Position numbers and translations under genes: made by a program. The notes under the pieces are model-generated. The model did no database searches and had not been told where the DNA came from. It worked only from the letters and a program-made list of their open reading frames with translations. Positions 46,350-54,655 of a DNA stretch of 64,000 nucleotides are shown here, piece by piece. The first letter of the stretch is position 1. Every line of letters begins with the position of its first letter. Origin of the DNA: RGIG6919 sp045531905 (lineage in GTDB: Bacteria; Bacillota; Clostridia; Lachnospirales; Lachnospiraceae). The stretch lies in contig JAZSEY010000024.1 in the NCBI GenBank assembly GCA_045531905.1, forward strand, positions 62,001 through 126,000, in the 5' to 3' direction.

Positions 46350-47083
46350 GCCTTCGTTTCCTCCTCTGTTTGTTGATATACCTCTACACAAAAGCCGTGG
46401 TGACCACAGTGGGTACAATGAAGCTTTCTTGTGGTAGGAGTGTGGTTTGCCCAGAAGAACTCCAATTTTGTTGGTTGAAAAATAGTATGACATTCCGGGC
46501 ATAAGTATGCGGTGTATTTGTAATAATATAATACTGCAAAAGCAGATATACCAATGACGAACACCAGGCCAATGAAAAATGGCCACCAAATACCTTCTAA
46601 CAGTCCAAGTACAAATGTGCCGGTTTCGATACATTCTGTGATAATGCCAAGAATGAGAACTCGACCTCGCACCTTTTTCATCTTTTCTTTATTTTCCATA
46701 ATATATGCTATATCAGATAATTGTTCTATGGAGAATTGCTTGTGTTGTTTCATTTCTTTTCGTAAATCCAGAATCCGGTTTCGCTGTTTTTCTTTTGCAG
46801 CAATTTCATCCTGCACTTCCAATAACTGTTGTTCCAATAACAGGGAAATGACTTCTTCTGCATTTTCTGTGGACAAAATTTCGCCGATGCTGTTGATTTG
46901 GATGCCCAATTCTCTCAAATAACAGATGAGCTTCAGCTTTCTCAAATCCTCATCAGTATAAAGTCTGCGTCCACCTTCACTAAAGTCGCTTGGAATTAAA
47001 ATGCCTCTGGAATCATAATACTGCACTGTGCGAACCGTTACGCCGGCAAGCTTTGCAAGTTCTCCGGTTGTGTATTGAGACAT
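46346..47083 (-). CDS. MerR-family regulator with membrane segments and zinc ribbon
   Basis: 245 residues behind AAGGTGGTGAA. Residues 1-70 are a MerR HTH (YTTGELAKLAGVTVRTVQYYDSRGILIPSDFSEGGRRLYTDEDL), then a coiled coil, two hydrophobic segments at about 147-185 and a C-terminal four-Cys ribbon (CPECHTIF...HCTHCGHHG). The membrane part makes this an unusual, membrane-tethered regulator. It presumably binds the two dyads in the divergent promoter region and controls both its own operon and the ABC exporter genes. Inducer unknown; a peptide or membrane stress is an inference. Confidence 0.85.
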   Translation of the reverse strand: MSQYTTGELAKLAGVTVRTVQYYDSRGILIPSDFSEGGRRLYTDEDLRKLKLICYLRELGIQINSIGEILSTENAEEVISLLLEQQLLEVQDEIAAKEKQRNRILDLRKEMKQHKQFSIEQLSDIAYIMENKEKMKKVRGRVLILGIITECIETGTFVLGLLEGIWWPFFIGLVFVIGISAFAVLYYYKYTAYLCPECHTIFQPTKLEFFWANHTPTTRKLHCTHCGHHGFCVEVYQQTEEETKA

Positions 47084-47108
47084 AGCATTTCACCACCTTT
47101 CTGCGTTA

Positions 47109-47139
47109 AGAATACTATATAACGTCGCGTTACAAGCAA
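47109..47139 (-). promoter_or_regulatory. MerR-type promoter of the regulator/CPBP operon
   Basis: On the minus strand: TTGCTT (47139-47134), a 19-base spacer holding GTAACGCGACGTTA, and TATTCT (47114-47109). A 19-base spacer with a central dyad is the hallmark of promoters activated by MerR proteins through DNA distortion. Confidence 0.75.
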
Positions 47140-47245
47140 GTACTGACGCTACGTCGTCTTATAAAAATATTGTCTGTGTCTAGTTTACCATATTATAATG
47201 ATGACGTCACAAAAAATAAATTGAAAGATGACTTAACGTAAGGTA

Positions 47246-47276
47246 TTGCTTGTGACGCGGCGTAACATGATAAAGT
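47246..47276 (+). promoter_or_regulatory. MerR-type promoter of the ABC exporter genes
   Basis: TTGCTT (47246-47251), 19-base spacer containing GTGACGCGGCGTAAC, TAAAGT (47271-47276). Same -35 box, spacing and dyad type as the divergent promoter on the other strand, 25 bases before the ATPase start. Confidence 0.75.
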
Positions 47277-47300
47277 AAAGTGGAAAGGCGGTGGAATGAT

Positions 47301-48035
47301 ATGTTAAAAATCAGTCATTTATCGAAACAATATAAAGGTAGTAGCAAAGGTGTGACAGATATCAATCTTCACGTGGAGGCTGGTGATATTTATGCGTTCA
47401 TTGGACATAATGGTGCAGGAAAAACCACAACCTTAAAGTGCGTTACCTGCATTCATGAATTCGACGAGGGAGAAATCTTGGTGGACGGTGTCAGTGTGAA
47501 AGAACAGCCAACCACCTGTAAGCAGACCTTTGCTTATATACCGGATAATCCGGACTTGTATGAGTATTTGACAGGTATTCAGTATTTGAACTTTGTTGCA
47601 GATATATTTTCTGTGTCTGCAAAGGAGCGTGAGGAGCGCATCAAAAAATATGCGGATGCTTTTGAGATTACTGAATCATTGGGTGATTTGATTTCTAGTT
47701 ATTCTCATGGAATGAAACAGAAACTTGCCATTATTTCGGCTGTTCTCCATGAGCCAAAATTGTGGATTTTGGATGAGCCATTCGTTGGACTGGATCCTAA
47801 GGCTGCAGTTACGTTGAAAAACATTATGCATGATGTGTGTAAGCGCGGTGGTGCCATATTCTTTTCTACCCACGTATTGGATGTGGCGGAGCGACTTTGT
47901 AATAAGGTAGCTATTATTAAGGATGGTGCTATGATTGCTAGCGGTACCATGGAAGAATTGTTGGAGGGGGAAGAGACCTTAGAGGATGTATTCATGGAGG
48001 TGCTTGCGAATGAGACAGCTGAAAGCATTGATTAG
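47301..48035 (+). CDS. ABC transporter ATP-binding protein
   Basis: ATG 47301 with AGGCGGTGG upstream. 244 residues: Walker A GHNGAGKTTT, Q-loop-like segment ending PDNPDLYEYLTG, signature SHGMKQKL, Walker B LWILDEPFVGLDP, H-loop STHVLD. Belongs to the drug/bacteriocin/Na+ exporter group (DRA/CcmA-like). It is translated together with the permease gene, which starts within its last 26 bases. Controlled by the MerR-type promoter. Confidence 0.92.
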   Translation: MLKISHLSKQYKGSSKGVTDINLHVEAGDIYAFIGHNGAGKTTTLKCVTCIHEFDEGEILVDGVSVKEQPTTCKQTFAYIPDNPDLYEYLTGIQYLNFVADIFSVSAKEREERIKKYADAFEITESLGDLISSYSHGMKQKLAIISAVLHEPKLWILDEPFVGLDPKAAVTLKNIMHDVCKRGGAIFFSTHVLDVAERLCNKVAIIKDGAMIASGTMEELLEGEETLEDVFMEVLANETAESID

Positions 48036-49596
48036 ATTGGAACTATGCAATCTGTATGGTTTCAATGTGTTTCGCCATACAAAGGATAAAGATGAAAAGA
48101 GGCGATATATTGCGCTCTCTGTTTGTATTTTAGTGCTATTTGTTATACTGATGGGATACATATCAGGAACCTGTTATGGCTACATCAAATTAGGTGTTTC
48201 AGACATTGTACCAGTCTATTTGGTTGTATTGACAAGTATGATTTCCGTTGTGTTTAGCGCGTTGAAATCCGGTGGTATGATTTTCAGAAAAAAAGGTTAT
48301 GAAATGATAGCAGCTATGCCGGTTCCTACTTGGAAACTGATAATCAGCCGGTTTTTACGTTTGTATGTGGAAAATTTGATTATCGCAATGCTGATTATGG
48401 TGCCAGGGCTAGTAACCTATGCCTTTCTTGCATTTCCTGGTGGCATTGGGTGTTTGTTGGGCTTTCTTCTTATATTCTTTGTACCATGCATTCCCACAGC
48501 GGTTTCCATTGGCATTGGCGTTTTGATTACCGGCATTGCTTCCCGTATGAAAAATAAAGCCTTGGCGGAAGCGTTGTTATCGATTGTTTTCGTGGTAGGT
48601 GTGTTAGTAATGATGCCGCAGTTTGCAACTGAAATGGAAGAAATGAGCCCGGAGGCAATTGCTAAAATCTTAACAATGGTAGTGGGCGTTTTAGAGAACT
48701 GGTATCCCCCTGCAGCATGGTTTGCTACAGTTGTGAAAACGGGTAGCATGATTTCGTTTATGTTGTTTATTCTTGCATCACTGCTCGTGTTGATTGCAAT
48801 TTTGTGTATAACAAATGTTAATTTTCACAATATTTTTATAAAATTGAATGAGACGCATAGTAACAAGGCTTATAAAATGGGAGAATTAAAAGCACAGGGC
48901 GTCATGAAAACTTTGATTACAAGAGAGGCAAGGCGATTTTTTTCATCAGGGGTTTATGTGTCCAATACGATTATGGGCCCAATTCTTGGAATGGTATTTT
49001 GCATTTCTTTATTGTTTATTGAGCTGGATAGTTTGGTGGCTGATTTGCCTGTGGCGATTTCTGTTGAACCCTTAGTACCACTTTTGATTGGAGCGATTTT
49101 TAGCTTGATGCCCCCGGCAGCCTGTTCTATTTCTATGGAAGGAAAGCAGTGGTGGATCTTGAAGACAATGCCTCTTACAATGAAATCGATCTTAGATGCC
49201 AAGTTGTTATTTAATCTGTTGTTTATAGCACCATTTTATGTGGTAGCAGAATTCTTTGTAATGATTGCTCTGAAGCCGACAGGTTTAGCGATTTTGTGGC
49301 TGATTTTGATACCAGCGTTGATGATTGTTTTTTCTTGTGTGTTTGGGTTGTTTGTGAATCTAAAATATCCCAAGTTTGAATGGGAGACGGAGGTGTATGT
49401 TGTAAAACAGAGCCTTTCATCCATGCTAGGTGGATTGGGAGGTTTGCTTGTGACAGTGATATTCATGGTTGGAATGGTTGTATTGCCGGAGGCATTTTTG
49501 AATGTGTTCTGCCTGATAGCCTGTAGTTTGCTTGGAATAGCAACAGGTCTGTTGTATCGAAAAAATATGCAAGAGGACTTGAAGGTAATTGGGTAG
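48010..49596 (+). CDS. ABC exporter permease, multi-pass
   Basis: ATG 48010 has GGAGG 8 bases before it and is preferred over ATG 47986. 528 residues with about twelve hydrophobic segments in two halves of six, separated by a basic cytoplasmic loop (KTLITREARRFFSSGVYV). This is the size and layout of permeases paired with single ATPases in Clostridia. Together with the ATPase it likely expels a peptide or drug; the CPBP protein and membrane MerR in the divergent operon fit a resistance locus. Confidence 0.8.
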   Translation: MRQLKALIRLELCNLYGFNVFRHTKDKDEKRRYIALSVCILVLFVILMGYISGTCYGYIKLGVSDIVPVYLVVLTSMISVVFSALKSGGMIFRKKGYEMIAAMPVPTWKLIISRFLRLYVENLIIAMLIMVPGLVTYAFLAFPGGIGCLLGFLLIFFVPCIPTAVSIGIGVLITGIASRMKNKALAEALLSIVFVVGVLVMMPQFATEMEEMSPEAIAKILTMVVGVLENWYPPAAWFATVVKTGSMISFMLFILASLLVLIAILCITNVNFHNIFIKLNETHSNKAYKMGELKAQGVMKTLITREARRFFSSGVYVSNTIMGPILGMVFCISLLFIELDSLVADLPVAISVEPLVPLLIGAIFSLMPPAACSISMEGKQWWILKTMPLTMKSILDAKLLFNLLFIAPFYVVAEFFVMIALKPTGLAILWLILIPALMIVFSCVFGLFVNLKYPKFEWETEVYVVKQSLSSMLGGLGGLLVTVIFMVGMVVLPEAFLNVFCLIACSLLGIATGLLYRKNMQEDLKVIG

Positions 49597-49606
49597 CAAG
49601 TCCTCT
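49572..49606. terminator. Hairpin between convergent genes
   Basis: AGAGGACTT (49572-49580) pairs with AAGTCCTCT (49598-49606), spanning the stop codon of the permease gene and facing the radical SAM gene on the other strand. No T run, so termination is less sure. Confidence 0.45.
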
Positions 49607-49617
49607 AAATGCTGTGA

Positions 49618-50265
49618 TTATTTGATAACATATTTGAAAACTTCGATATCCTGATATCCCATTTCTTTTAACATTGAAACAGATTGTTCGATATCGGATA
49701 AAGAATTATGGTTTGGTATCAAAGGCACTCGTACATGCAGATGTTCGGGTGCCTTTTTCGCTATCAAATATGCGAGATTTTCTATAACTAACGCATTTGA
49801 TTTTCCCGTGTATGCTTCGTATATGATGGGATTCATGTCTTTGACGTCGATGATGTAATCATCGATGGCGTCCAAGGACTCTTCTACAAATGCATTTGCT
49901 ACATTGAGGGATGTCTCCACTGTAATTCGCCACTTTTTACCGCAAACATTGCGAAATGATTTGATAAATGTGGAATGTATTAGTGATTCACCACCTCCGA
50001 AACAGATGCCACCGTTGGTTGCTTGGAAATAGAGATCGTCTATTTTTAGCTTCTCATATAAATCTTCTGGGGACATTGACGTACATTTTGACAGCGTTTT
50101 GGAATCCCAAGCATGAGGATTGATACAGTATTTACATGCCAGTGGACAGCCGTGAGCCCCCACCAATGTGGATACGCCTACACCGTCTGTAGTTAAGCGG
50201 TGGCGATGTATGGCAAGGACTGGTAGAGTTGGTATTTGGTTGTTAGAAGTAAGATTTTGTGTCAT
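49618..50265 (-). CDS. Small radical SAM (activating-enzyme-like) protein
   Basis: 215 residues. GCPLACKYCINPHAW holds the C-x3-C-x2-C cluster for a 4Fe-4S centre and SAM; GGICFGGGESLIHS is the second SAM-binding strand; VETSLN and DVKDMN follow, as in pyruvate-formate-lyase-activating and NrdG-like enzymes. No extra cluster-binding (SPASM) domain. Encoded 11 bases downstream of a Cys-rich protein gene on the same strand, so that protein could be its substrate. A glycyl-radical enzyme target is not present in the window. Confidence 0.85.
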   Translation of the reverse strand: MTQNLTSNNQIPTLPVLAIHRHRLTTDGVGVSTLVGAHGCPLACKYCINPHAWDSKTLSKCTSMSPEDLYEKLKIDDLYFQATNGGICFGGGESLIHSTFIKSFRNVCGKKWRITVETSLNVANAFVEESLDAIDDYIIDVKDMNPIIYEAYTGKSNALVIENLAYLIAKKAPEHLHVRVPLIPNHNSLSDIEQSVSMLKEMGYQDIEVFKYVIK

Positions 50266-50276
50266 AGCATATCCTT

Positions 50277-50750
50277 CTATTCTTGGTTTGATGACTCTTC
50301 TGTGGTTTCGTCTTCGGGGATCATTTCCACGTCACCAGCCAGTTCGTTCTCACTGGTAGTTTCGTTTGGGTCAAATTCTTCCAGACCACCTTCATATGTT
50401 TCTGTAGTCATTGGTGCATCTCCTGTTAAAACTTCTACATCTCCGGCCAATTCCTCGGTAGCAGGAGGAAACATATTATTAAAAATATCTTTGGCTGTAT
50501 CCATAGGTGAACAGGCTGTCAGAGAGGAACATAGCCCTGCAGAGATGCCCACTAAGGCCACTGCCTTTCCTAATTTTTCCCTGGCGGCTAATTGCGTTTC
50601 CAAATATTTTAACTCCGCCTCACATTTTGGGCATGTCCCCTTGCATTCCCCTTGATATGTACATTCAGAAGTTACAAATGCGATGTCATTCTCCTCTGCA
50701 ATTTTTCTTCGAATTTCTTTTAATGCCTTGCATTTTTCTTTTCCTTTCAT
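50277..50750 (-). CDS. Cys-rich protein with hydrophobic segment and acidic tail, partner of radical SAM gene
   Basis: 157 residues starting with a basic MKGKEKCKALKEIRRKIA segment, then a Cys motif ECTYQGECKGTCPKCEAEL (about 29-47) and a hydrophobic stretch (about 62-82) with two further Cys. The last 70 residues are acidic and contain the heptad ELAGDVE twice. It has no enzyme motif. The conserved Cys block beside a radical SAM gene makes it a candidate for modification (RiPP-like) or for a metal-binding accessory role. The name is descriptive; I do not recognise a named family. Confidence 0.6.
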   Translation of the reverse strand: MKGKEKCKALKEIRRKIAEENDIAFVTSECTYQGECKGTCPKCEAELKYLETQLAAREKLGKAVALVGISAGLCSSLTACSPMDTAKDIFNNMFPPATEELAGDVEVLTGDAPMTTETYEGGLEEFDPNETTSENELAGDVEMIPEDETTEESSNQE

Positions 50751-50913
50751 ATCTATATACCTCCTTATATATTAGATACGATTACAAGATACATTTTTAT
50801 GGAAAAAACATTATCTTTTTGGTACACTGAATTGGTATCATTATATTATATGACTAAAAATGTGTCTAGGCGAAATCAACCTATGCGTTTTGGTAAAAAA
50901 GAAAGGCATAATT

Positions 50914-51390
50914 ATGAAAAAGAATGAAAAGACGAATGTAATGCGCATATTGGAACAACACAAATGTACATACCAAAGCTATAATTATCTTGATACCGGT
51001 GTAGTAAGTGGCGCAGAAGTTGCCCGAGTATTAAATCAGAATCCAGATCAGGTATTCAAAACATTGGTTACTATAGGCACCTCGAAAAATTATTTTGTAT
51101 TTATGGTACCTGTGGAAAAAGAACTGCAATTAAAAGAAGCTGCAAAAGCAGTAGGCGAAAAGAGTATTGCCATGATAAAGGAAAAAGAATTATTGCCATT
51201 AACAGGTTATGTGCATGGTGGTTGTTCTCCAATAGGCATGAAAAAACAGTTTTGCACAGTCATAGACAGTTCCGCTGCTAACTTTGATACTATTATTTTT
51301 AGTGGTGGAAAAATTGGTTATCAAGTGGAGACTTCTTTAGCAGAGTTAGAAAAGATAGTAAAGTTTTCATTGGCGGAGATAAGTCATTAG
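50914..51390 (+). CDS. ybaK: Cys-tRNA(Pro)/Cys-tRNA(Cys) deacylase YbaK
   Basis: ATG 50914; upstream GAAAGG. 158 residues. VMRILEQHKCTYQSYNY, VFKTLVTIG, KELLPLTGYVHGGCSPIGMKK and IIFSGGKIGYQVE fit the YbaK/EbsC branch of the editing superfamily. It hydrolyses mischarged Cys-tRNA(Pro). Distinct from the ProX-like gene at 27493. Not linked to neighbours in an operon. Confidence 0.9.
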   Translation: MKKNEKTNVMRILEQHKCTYQSYNYLDTGVVSGAEVARVLNQNPDQVFKTLVTIGTSKNYFVFMVPVEKELQLKEAAKAVGEKSIAMIKEKELLPLTGYVHGGCSPIGMKKQFCTVIDSSAANFDTIIFSGGKIGYQVETSLAELEKIVKFSLAEISH

Positions 51391-51618
51391 TAGCCTTGAA
51401 TTCCACTTGGGCGACTCTTTGTTCTGTGTAAAGTTTTGGTTGCATATCACAAATATACCATATGTCCTCATTTTTCCTAATATATCCCAAATCAGTTGAC
51501 TTAAAAATTTGCAGTTAGTACAATTGACACATACCTAATTGTGTCAAAAAAATTATTTCTAATTGCGATTTTTATATTGATTTTTTGCAGTGTGATGATA
51601 GAATGAAGGGAGAATATT

Positions 51619-52482
51619 TTGGGGGCAAAAGATAAGAGTACAAAGTATTTAGAAGCCTATAATGACGTGTTTGCAGACATTTTTAATGTATTAGTGTTTG
51701 AATCAATTTATGTGGATGAGCACAAACTAACAGATGGTGCTACGGAAACGCAATATAAGACGGAGACAGAGACATTACAGTCTCAGTATCGGGATTGTTT
51801 AAAACAATATATGGATGCTAATATGGTTTGTGTGTCTATGGGGCTTGAGAACCAAACGACAGTAGATCAAACTATGCCGGTTCGTATTATGGGATATGAT
51901 TATGGACGTTATGCTTTACAGTTACAGAATGGTGATAAGATTTCACCAGTAATATCATTGATTTTGTATTTTGGAGAGGAAGAGTGGACAACGCCCTTAT
52001 CATTGATAGATATGATGGAGGATATCCCTACTCCGGTTAGGGAACATTTAATAGATTACCCTATACATGTGGTGAATATTAAACATTTGCCAAAATCTGT
52101 TCGGAAGCAATTCAAAAGTGATTTTGGTGTTGTAGCAGATTATTTTGCTGAAAAAGATTCAGAGGATTTTATACCATCTAATAAAGAATTAAAGCATGGT
52201 GAAGCTGTAATGCATATGTTAAAAGTATTTACTGGTGATGATAGATACGATTCATTGATAGATATGGTTAAAGCAGATATAGAAAAGGGCAAGGTGATTA
52301 CGATGTGTAGTTATTTGGATAAATTGGAAAATCGAGGAATGGAGAAAGGATTAAAGAATTTACTTCGTACGTTAAAATGTTTATTAACAGATTTTGATGA
52401 TATATACGAATATGTCATAATGAACGAAGACTATAAGGATAGAACCAAAGAAGAGATTCAAGAATTACTAGAGCAAGTCTAA
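51619..52482 (+). CDS. Rpn-family (PD-(D/E)XK nuclease/transposase-like) protein
   Basis: TTG start at 51619 with AAGGGAG upstream; no better start is in frame. 287 residues. Residues about 75-110 carry MGLENQTTVDQTMPVRIMGYDYGRY, the typical Glu-x-Gln strand and following segment of Rpn proteins from Lachnospiraceae; SLILYFGEEEWTTPLSL and the C-terminal MEKGLKNLLRTLK part also fit. Rpn proteins act in recombination-promoting DNA cleavage and in phage defence; many copies per genome are usual. The N-terminal nuclease Asp is less clear here. Its stop codon touches a palindromic repeat. Confidence 0.75.
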   Translation: MGAKDKSTKYLEAYNDVFADIFNVLVFESIYVDEHKLTDGATETQYKTETETLQSQYRDCLKQYMDANMVCVSMGLENQTTVDQTMPVRIMGYDYGRYALQLQNGDKISPVISLILYFGEEEWTTPLSLIDMMEDIPTPVREHLIDYPIHVVNIKHLPKSVRKQFKSDFGVVADYFAEKDSEDFIPSNKELKHGEAVMHMLKVFTGDDRYDSLIDMVKADIEKGKVITMCSYLDKLENRGMEKGLKNLLRTLKCLLTDFDDIYEYVIMNEDYKDRTKEEIQELLEQV

Positions 52483-52570
52483 AAATAGTGCAACATCGCA
52501 ATATATACATAAAAATAGTGTGTGTACTGAGAACCCTCAAAATACGTTGGTACTTGGTTTTGCTTATGAA
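52481..52570. repeat. Palindromic element, short type, partial copy
   Basis: AAAAATAGTGCAACATCGCAA at the left matches the start of the complete element that follows. Then AAAAATAGTGTGTG and GAGAACCCTCAAAATACGTTGGTACTTGGTTTTGC, one half of an inverted-orientation core, without the other half. It looks like a truncated or rearranged copy. Confidence 0.7.
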
Positions 52571-52694
52571 TAAAAAATAGTGCAACATCGCAAAGCCTCG
52601 AAATACGTCAGTACTTAGGTTCTGTTGTTTAGGACCTTATGTACTGCTACGTATTTCAGAGAACGAAAGTGTTTTTGCGAGTTGCACTATTTTT
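52571..52694. repeat. Palindromic element, short type, copy 4 (inverted orientation)
   Basis: Left arm AAAAAATAGTGCAACATCGCAA pairs with TTGCGAGTTGCACTATTTTT. Read on the minus strand, centre AAATACGT-AGC-AGTAC and GTACT-G-ACGTATTT with an inner AAGGTCC/GAACCT stem. Lies between convergent rpn and purH-like genes, where a two-way terminator would be expected. Confidence 0.85.
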
Positions 52695-52699
52695 CTATA

Positions 52700-53878
52700 T
52701 TAATGGTGGAACAATCTAATTCCAGTAAACACCATTGCCATATCGTACTTATCACAGCACTCGATAACAAGGTCATCTCTTACAGAACCACCTGGCTGAG
52801 CGATGTATTTAACGCCGCTCTTCTTTGCACGTTCAATGTTATCAGAGAATGGGAAGAATGCGTCAGAACCTAAGATTACGTTCTGGTTGCCGTCTAACCA
52901 AGCTCTCTTTTCTTCCGCGGTGAATACAGCAGGCTTAACCTTGAAACGCTTCTGCCATTCGCCTTCCTTTAAGATATCCTCATATTCGTCGCCCATGTAA
53001 ACGTCGATGGCATTGTCTCTGTCGGCACGGCCTAAGTTATCAACGAACTGTAAGCCCATAACCTGTGGAGACTGACGGAGATACCAGTTATCAGCCTTCT
53101 GACCTGCAAGTCTTGTACAGTGAATACGAGACTGCTGACCTGCACCGATACCGATTGCCTGTCCGCCCTTTACGTAACAAACTGAGTTTGACTGTGTATA
53201 CTTTAATGTGATTAACGCAATCTTGATATCAATCATTGCTTCCTCAGGGATATTCTTGTTCTTAGTCACAATGTTTGATAATAAATCAGCGTCGATGTTT
53301 AATTCATTTCTACCCTGTTCAAAGGAAATGCCATATACCTGCTTTGTCTCTAATTCAGCTGGTACATAGTTTTCATCAATCTGAATAACATTGTAGTTGC
53401 CATTCTTCTTTGCCTTTAACATTGCCAAAGCTTCCTCTGTATAACCGGGAGCGATAACACCGTCAGATACCTCACGTTTGATGAGTCTGGCTGTGTCAGC
53501 ATCACAGACATCAGATAAAGCAATGAAATCACCGAAAGAAGACATTCTGTCCGCACCTCTTGCTCTTGCGTAAGCACATGCAAGTGGTGAAAGTTCTCCT
53601 AAATCATCTACCCAGTAAATTTTAGCCAATGTGTCATCCAGTGGAAGACCAACTGCGGCACCGGCAGGAGAAACGTGCTTGAAAGAAGTAGCAGCAGGAA
53701 GACCTGTCGCTTCCTTTAATTCCTTAACTAACTGCCAACCATTGAATGCATCTAAGAAATTAATATATCCTGGCTTACCATTTAATACAGTAACGGGTAG
53801 GTCACTGCCATCTGCCATATAAATGCGGGATGGCTTCTGATTTGGATTACAACCATACTTTAATTGAATTTCGTTCAT
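52700..53878 (-). CDS. purH: Phosphoribosylaminoimidazolecarboxamide formyltransferase (AICAR transformylase), stand-alone
   Basis: 392 residues on the minus strand. LKYGCNPNQKP, SFKHVSPAGAAVG, KYTQSNSVCYVKGGQAIGIGAGQQSR and GSDAFFPFSDNI are the AICAR transformylase motifs of PurH. The MGS-like IMP cyclohydrolase half is absent; that step is encoded by the gene upstream. It formylates AICAR with 10-formyl-THF to give FAICAR. Lies 10 bases after the cyclohydrolase gene, both behind the ZTP riboswitch, whose ligand is AICAR nucleotide itself. Confidence 0.93.
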   Translation of the reverse strand: MNEIQLKYGCNPNQKPSRIYMADGSDLPVTVLNGKPGYINFLDAFNGWQLVKELKEATGLPAATSFKHVSPAGAAVGLPLDDTLAKIYWVDDLGELSPLACAYARARGADRMSSFGDFIALSDVCDADTARLIKREVSDGVIAPGYTEEALAMLKAKKNGNYNVIQIDENYVPAELETKQVYGISFEQGRNELNIDADLLSNIVTKNKNIPEEAMIDIKIALITLKYTQSNSVCYVKGGQAIGIGAGQQSRIHCTRLAGQKADNWYLRQSPQVMGLQFVDNLGRADRDNAIDVYMGDEYEDILKEGEWQKRFKVKPAVFTAEEKRAWLDGNQNVILGSDAFFPFSDNIERAKKSGVKYIAQPGGSVRDDLVIECCDKYDMAMVFTGIRLFHH

Positions 53879-53888
53879 GGGAACCTCC

Positions 53889-54602
53889 TTATTGATTCTT
53901 ATTTAGAATTCTTGTTTCATATTTTCCTGTTTCAATATCGATAAAGCGAACAAATAAAGAAATCTTGTTTTCTTCATTTAAACTGTTCCATACAAGGTCT
54001 GTGAAAGCGTCAATCTCATCAGGGATATCAACTAATTTTGGCTCGCCCTCAAAACTTGGAAGTGGATCTTCATTTCTTGCATATGTATGGATAAAATGCC
54101 CCTCGCCTGCTACCGGATTCTCGTAAGAGAAGGTATAACGATTGCAAGCATCTGGATTGCCATTGTTACTCTTTAAGATAGACATAGCATAATCGAACTT
54201 GCCATTTGCTACATGCATCACACCTGAAATACGTGGTGTGTAGTTTGGTGCGTCTGGCTCGAACTCTCTAGTACGAAGTGACTGCTCAAATGTCAATTCG
54301 TTATCAAGACCATCATAGATAGTATCTGTCTGGTCACCATTTGTTACGATGGTTCTATTTCCTAATACTCGAACAGGAGCGTAGATAATTAAACTTGGGT
54401 CCTCTAACTTAGATGGGTCAAAAGCCTCTGTACGGATACCTTCGCCCTCAACTGCGAAAATACGGTTACGGCTGTTAGCACTTCTACCCATGATAAAGTA
54501 AGCAGTTACAGCCTTCTTGCCATCCTTTGACTTACCGATGACAATTCCTCTGCCAGGATAGGCATTGCCTTTTAATTCCTGTTCCAATGATAACATGTTC
54601 AT
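53889..54602 (-). CDS. purO: IMP cyclohydrolase (PurO-like)
   Basis: 237 residues on the minus strand; start ATG 54602 (or 54596) behind GGAGGAAA. GNAYPGRGIVIGKSKDG, AYFIMGRSANSRNRIF and a C-terminal part typical of the PurO-type (Ntn-fold) IMP cyclohydrolase. It closes FAICAR to IMP, the last step of purine synthesis. First gene of the two-gene riboswitch-controlled operon. Confidence 0.9.
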   Translation of the reverse strand: MNMLSLEQELKGNAYPGRGIVIGKSKDGKKAVTAYFIMGRSANSRNRIFAVEGEGIRTEAFDPSKLEDPSLIIYAPVRVLGNRTIVTNGDQTDTIYDGLDNELTFEQSLRTREFEPDAPNYTPRISGVMHVANGKFDYAMSILKSNNGNPDACNRYTFSYENPVAGEGHFIHTYARNEDPLPSFEGEPKLVDIPDEIDAFTDLVWNSLNEENKISLFVRFIDIETGKYETRILNKNQ

Positions 54603-54655
54603 TTTGTTTCCTCCTTTTGGTATGAATTTTGTCGCTCTTGTTTCCTTTTAAAATG

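Noticed and set aside
51524..51546. Inverted repeat TTGACACA...TGTGTCAA upstream of the rpn gene
   Set aside because: No T run for a terminator and no clear promoter in fixed spacing; may be an operator, but nothing supports a specific call.
43709..52694. Repeats considered as a CRISPR array or an integron attC cluster
   Set aside because: Copies are scattered, not regularly spaced, have no spacers, cas genes or integrase, and occur in both orientations.
52481..52694. Remnant of an insertion sequence at the end of the Rpn gene
   Set aside because: No transposase fragment is visible and the sequence is explained by one full and one partial copy of the palindromic family.
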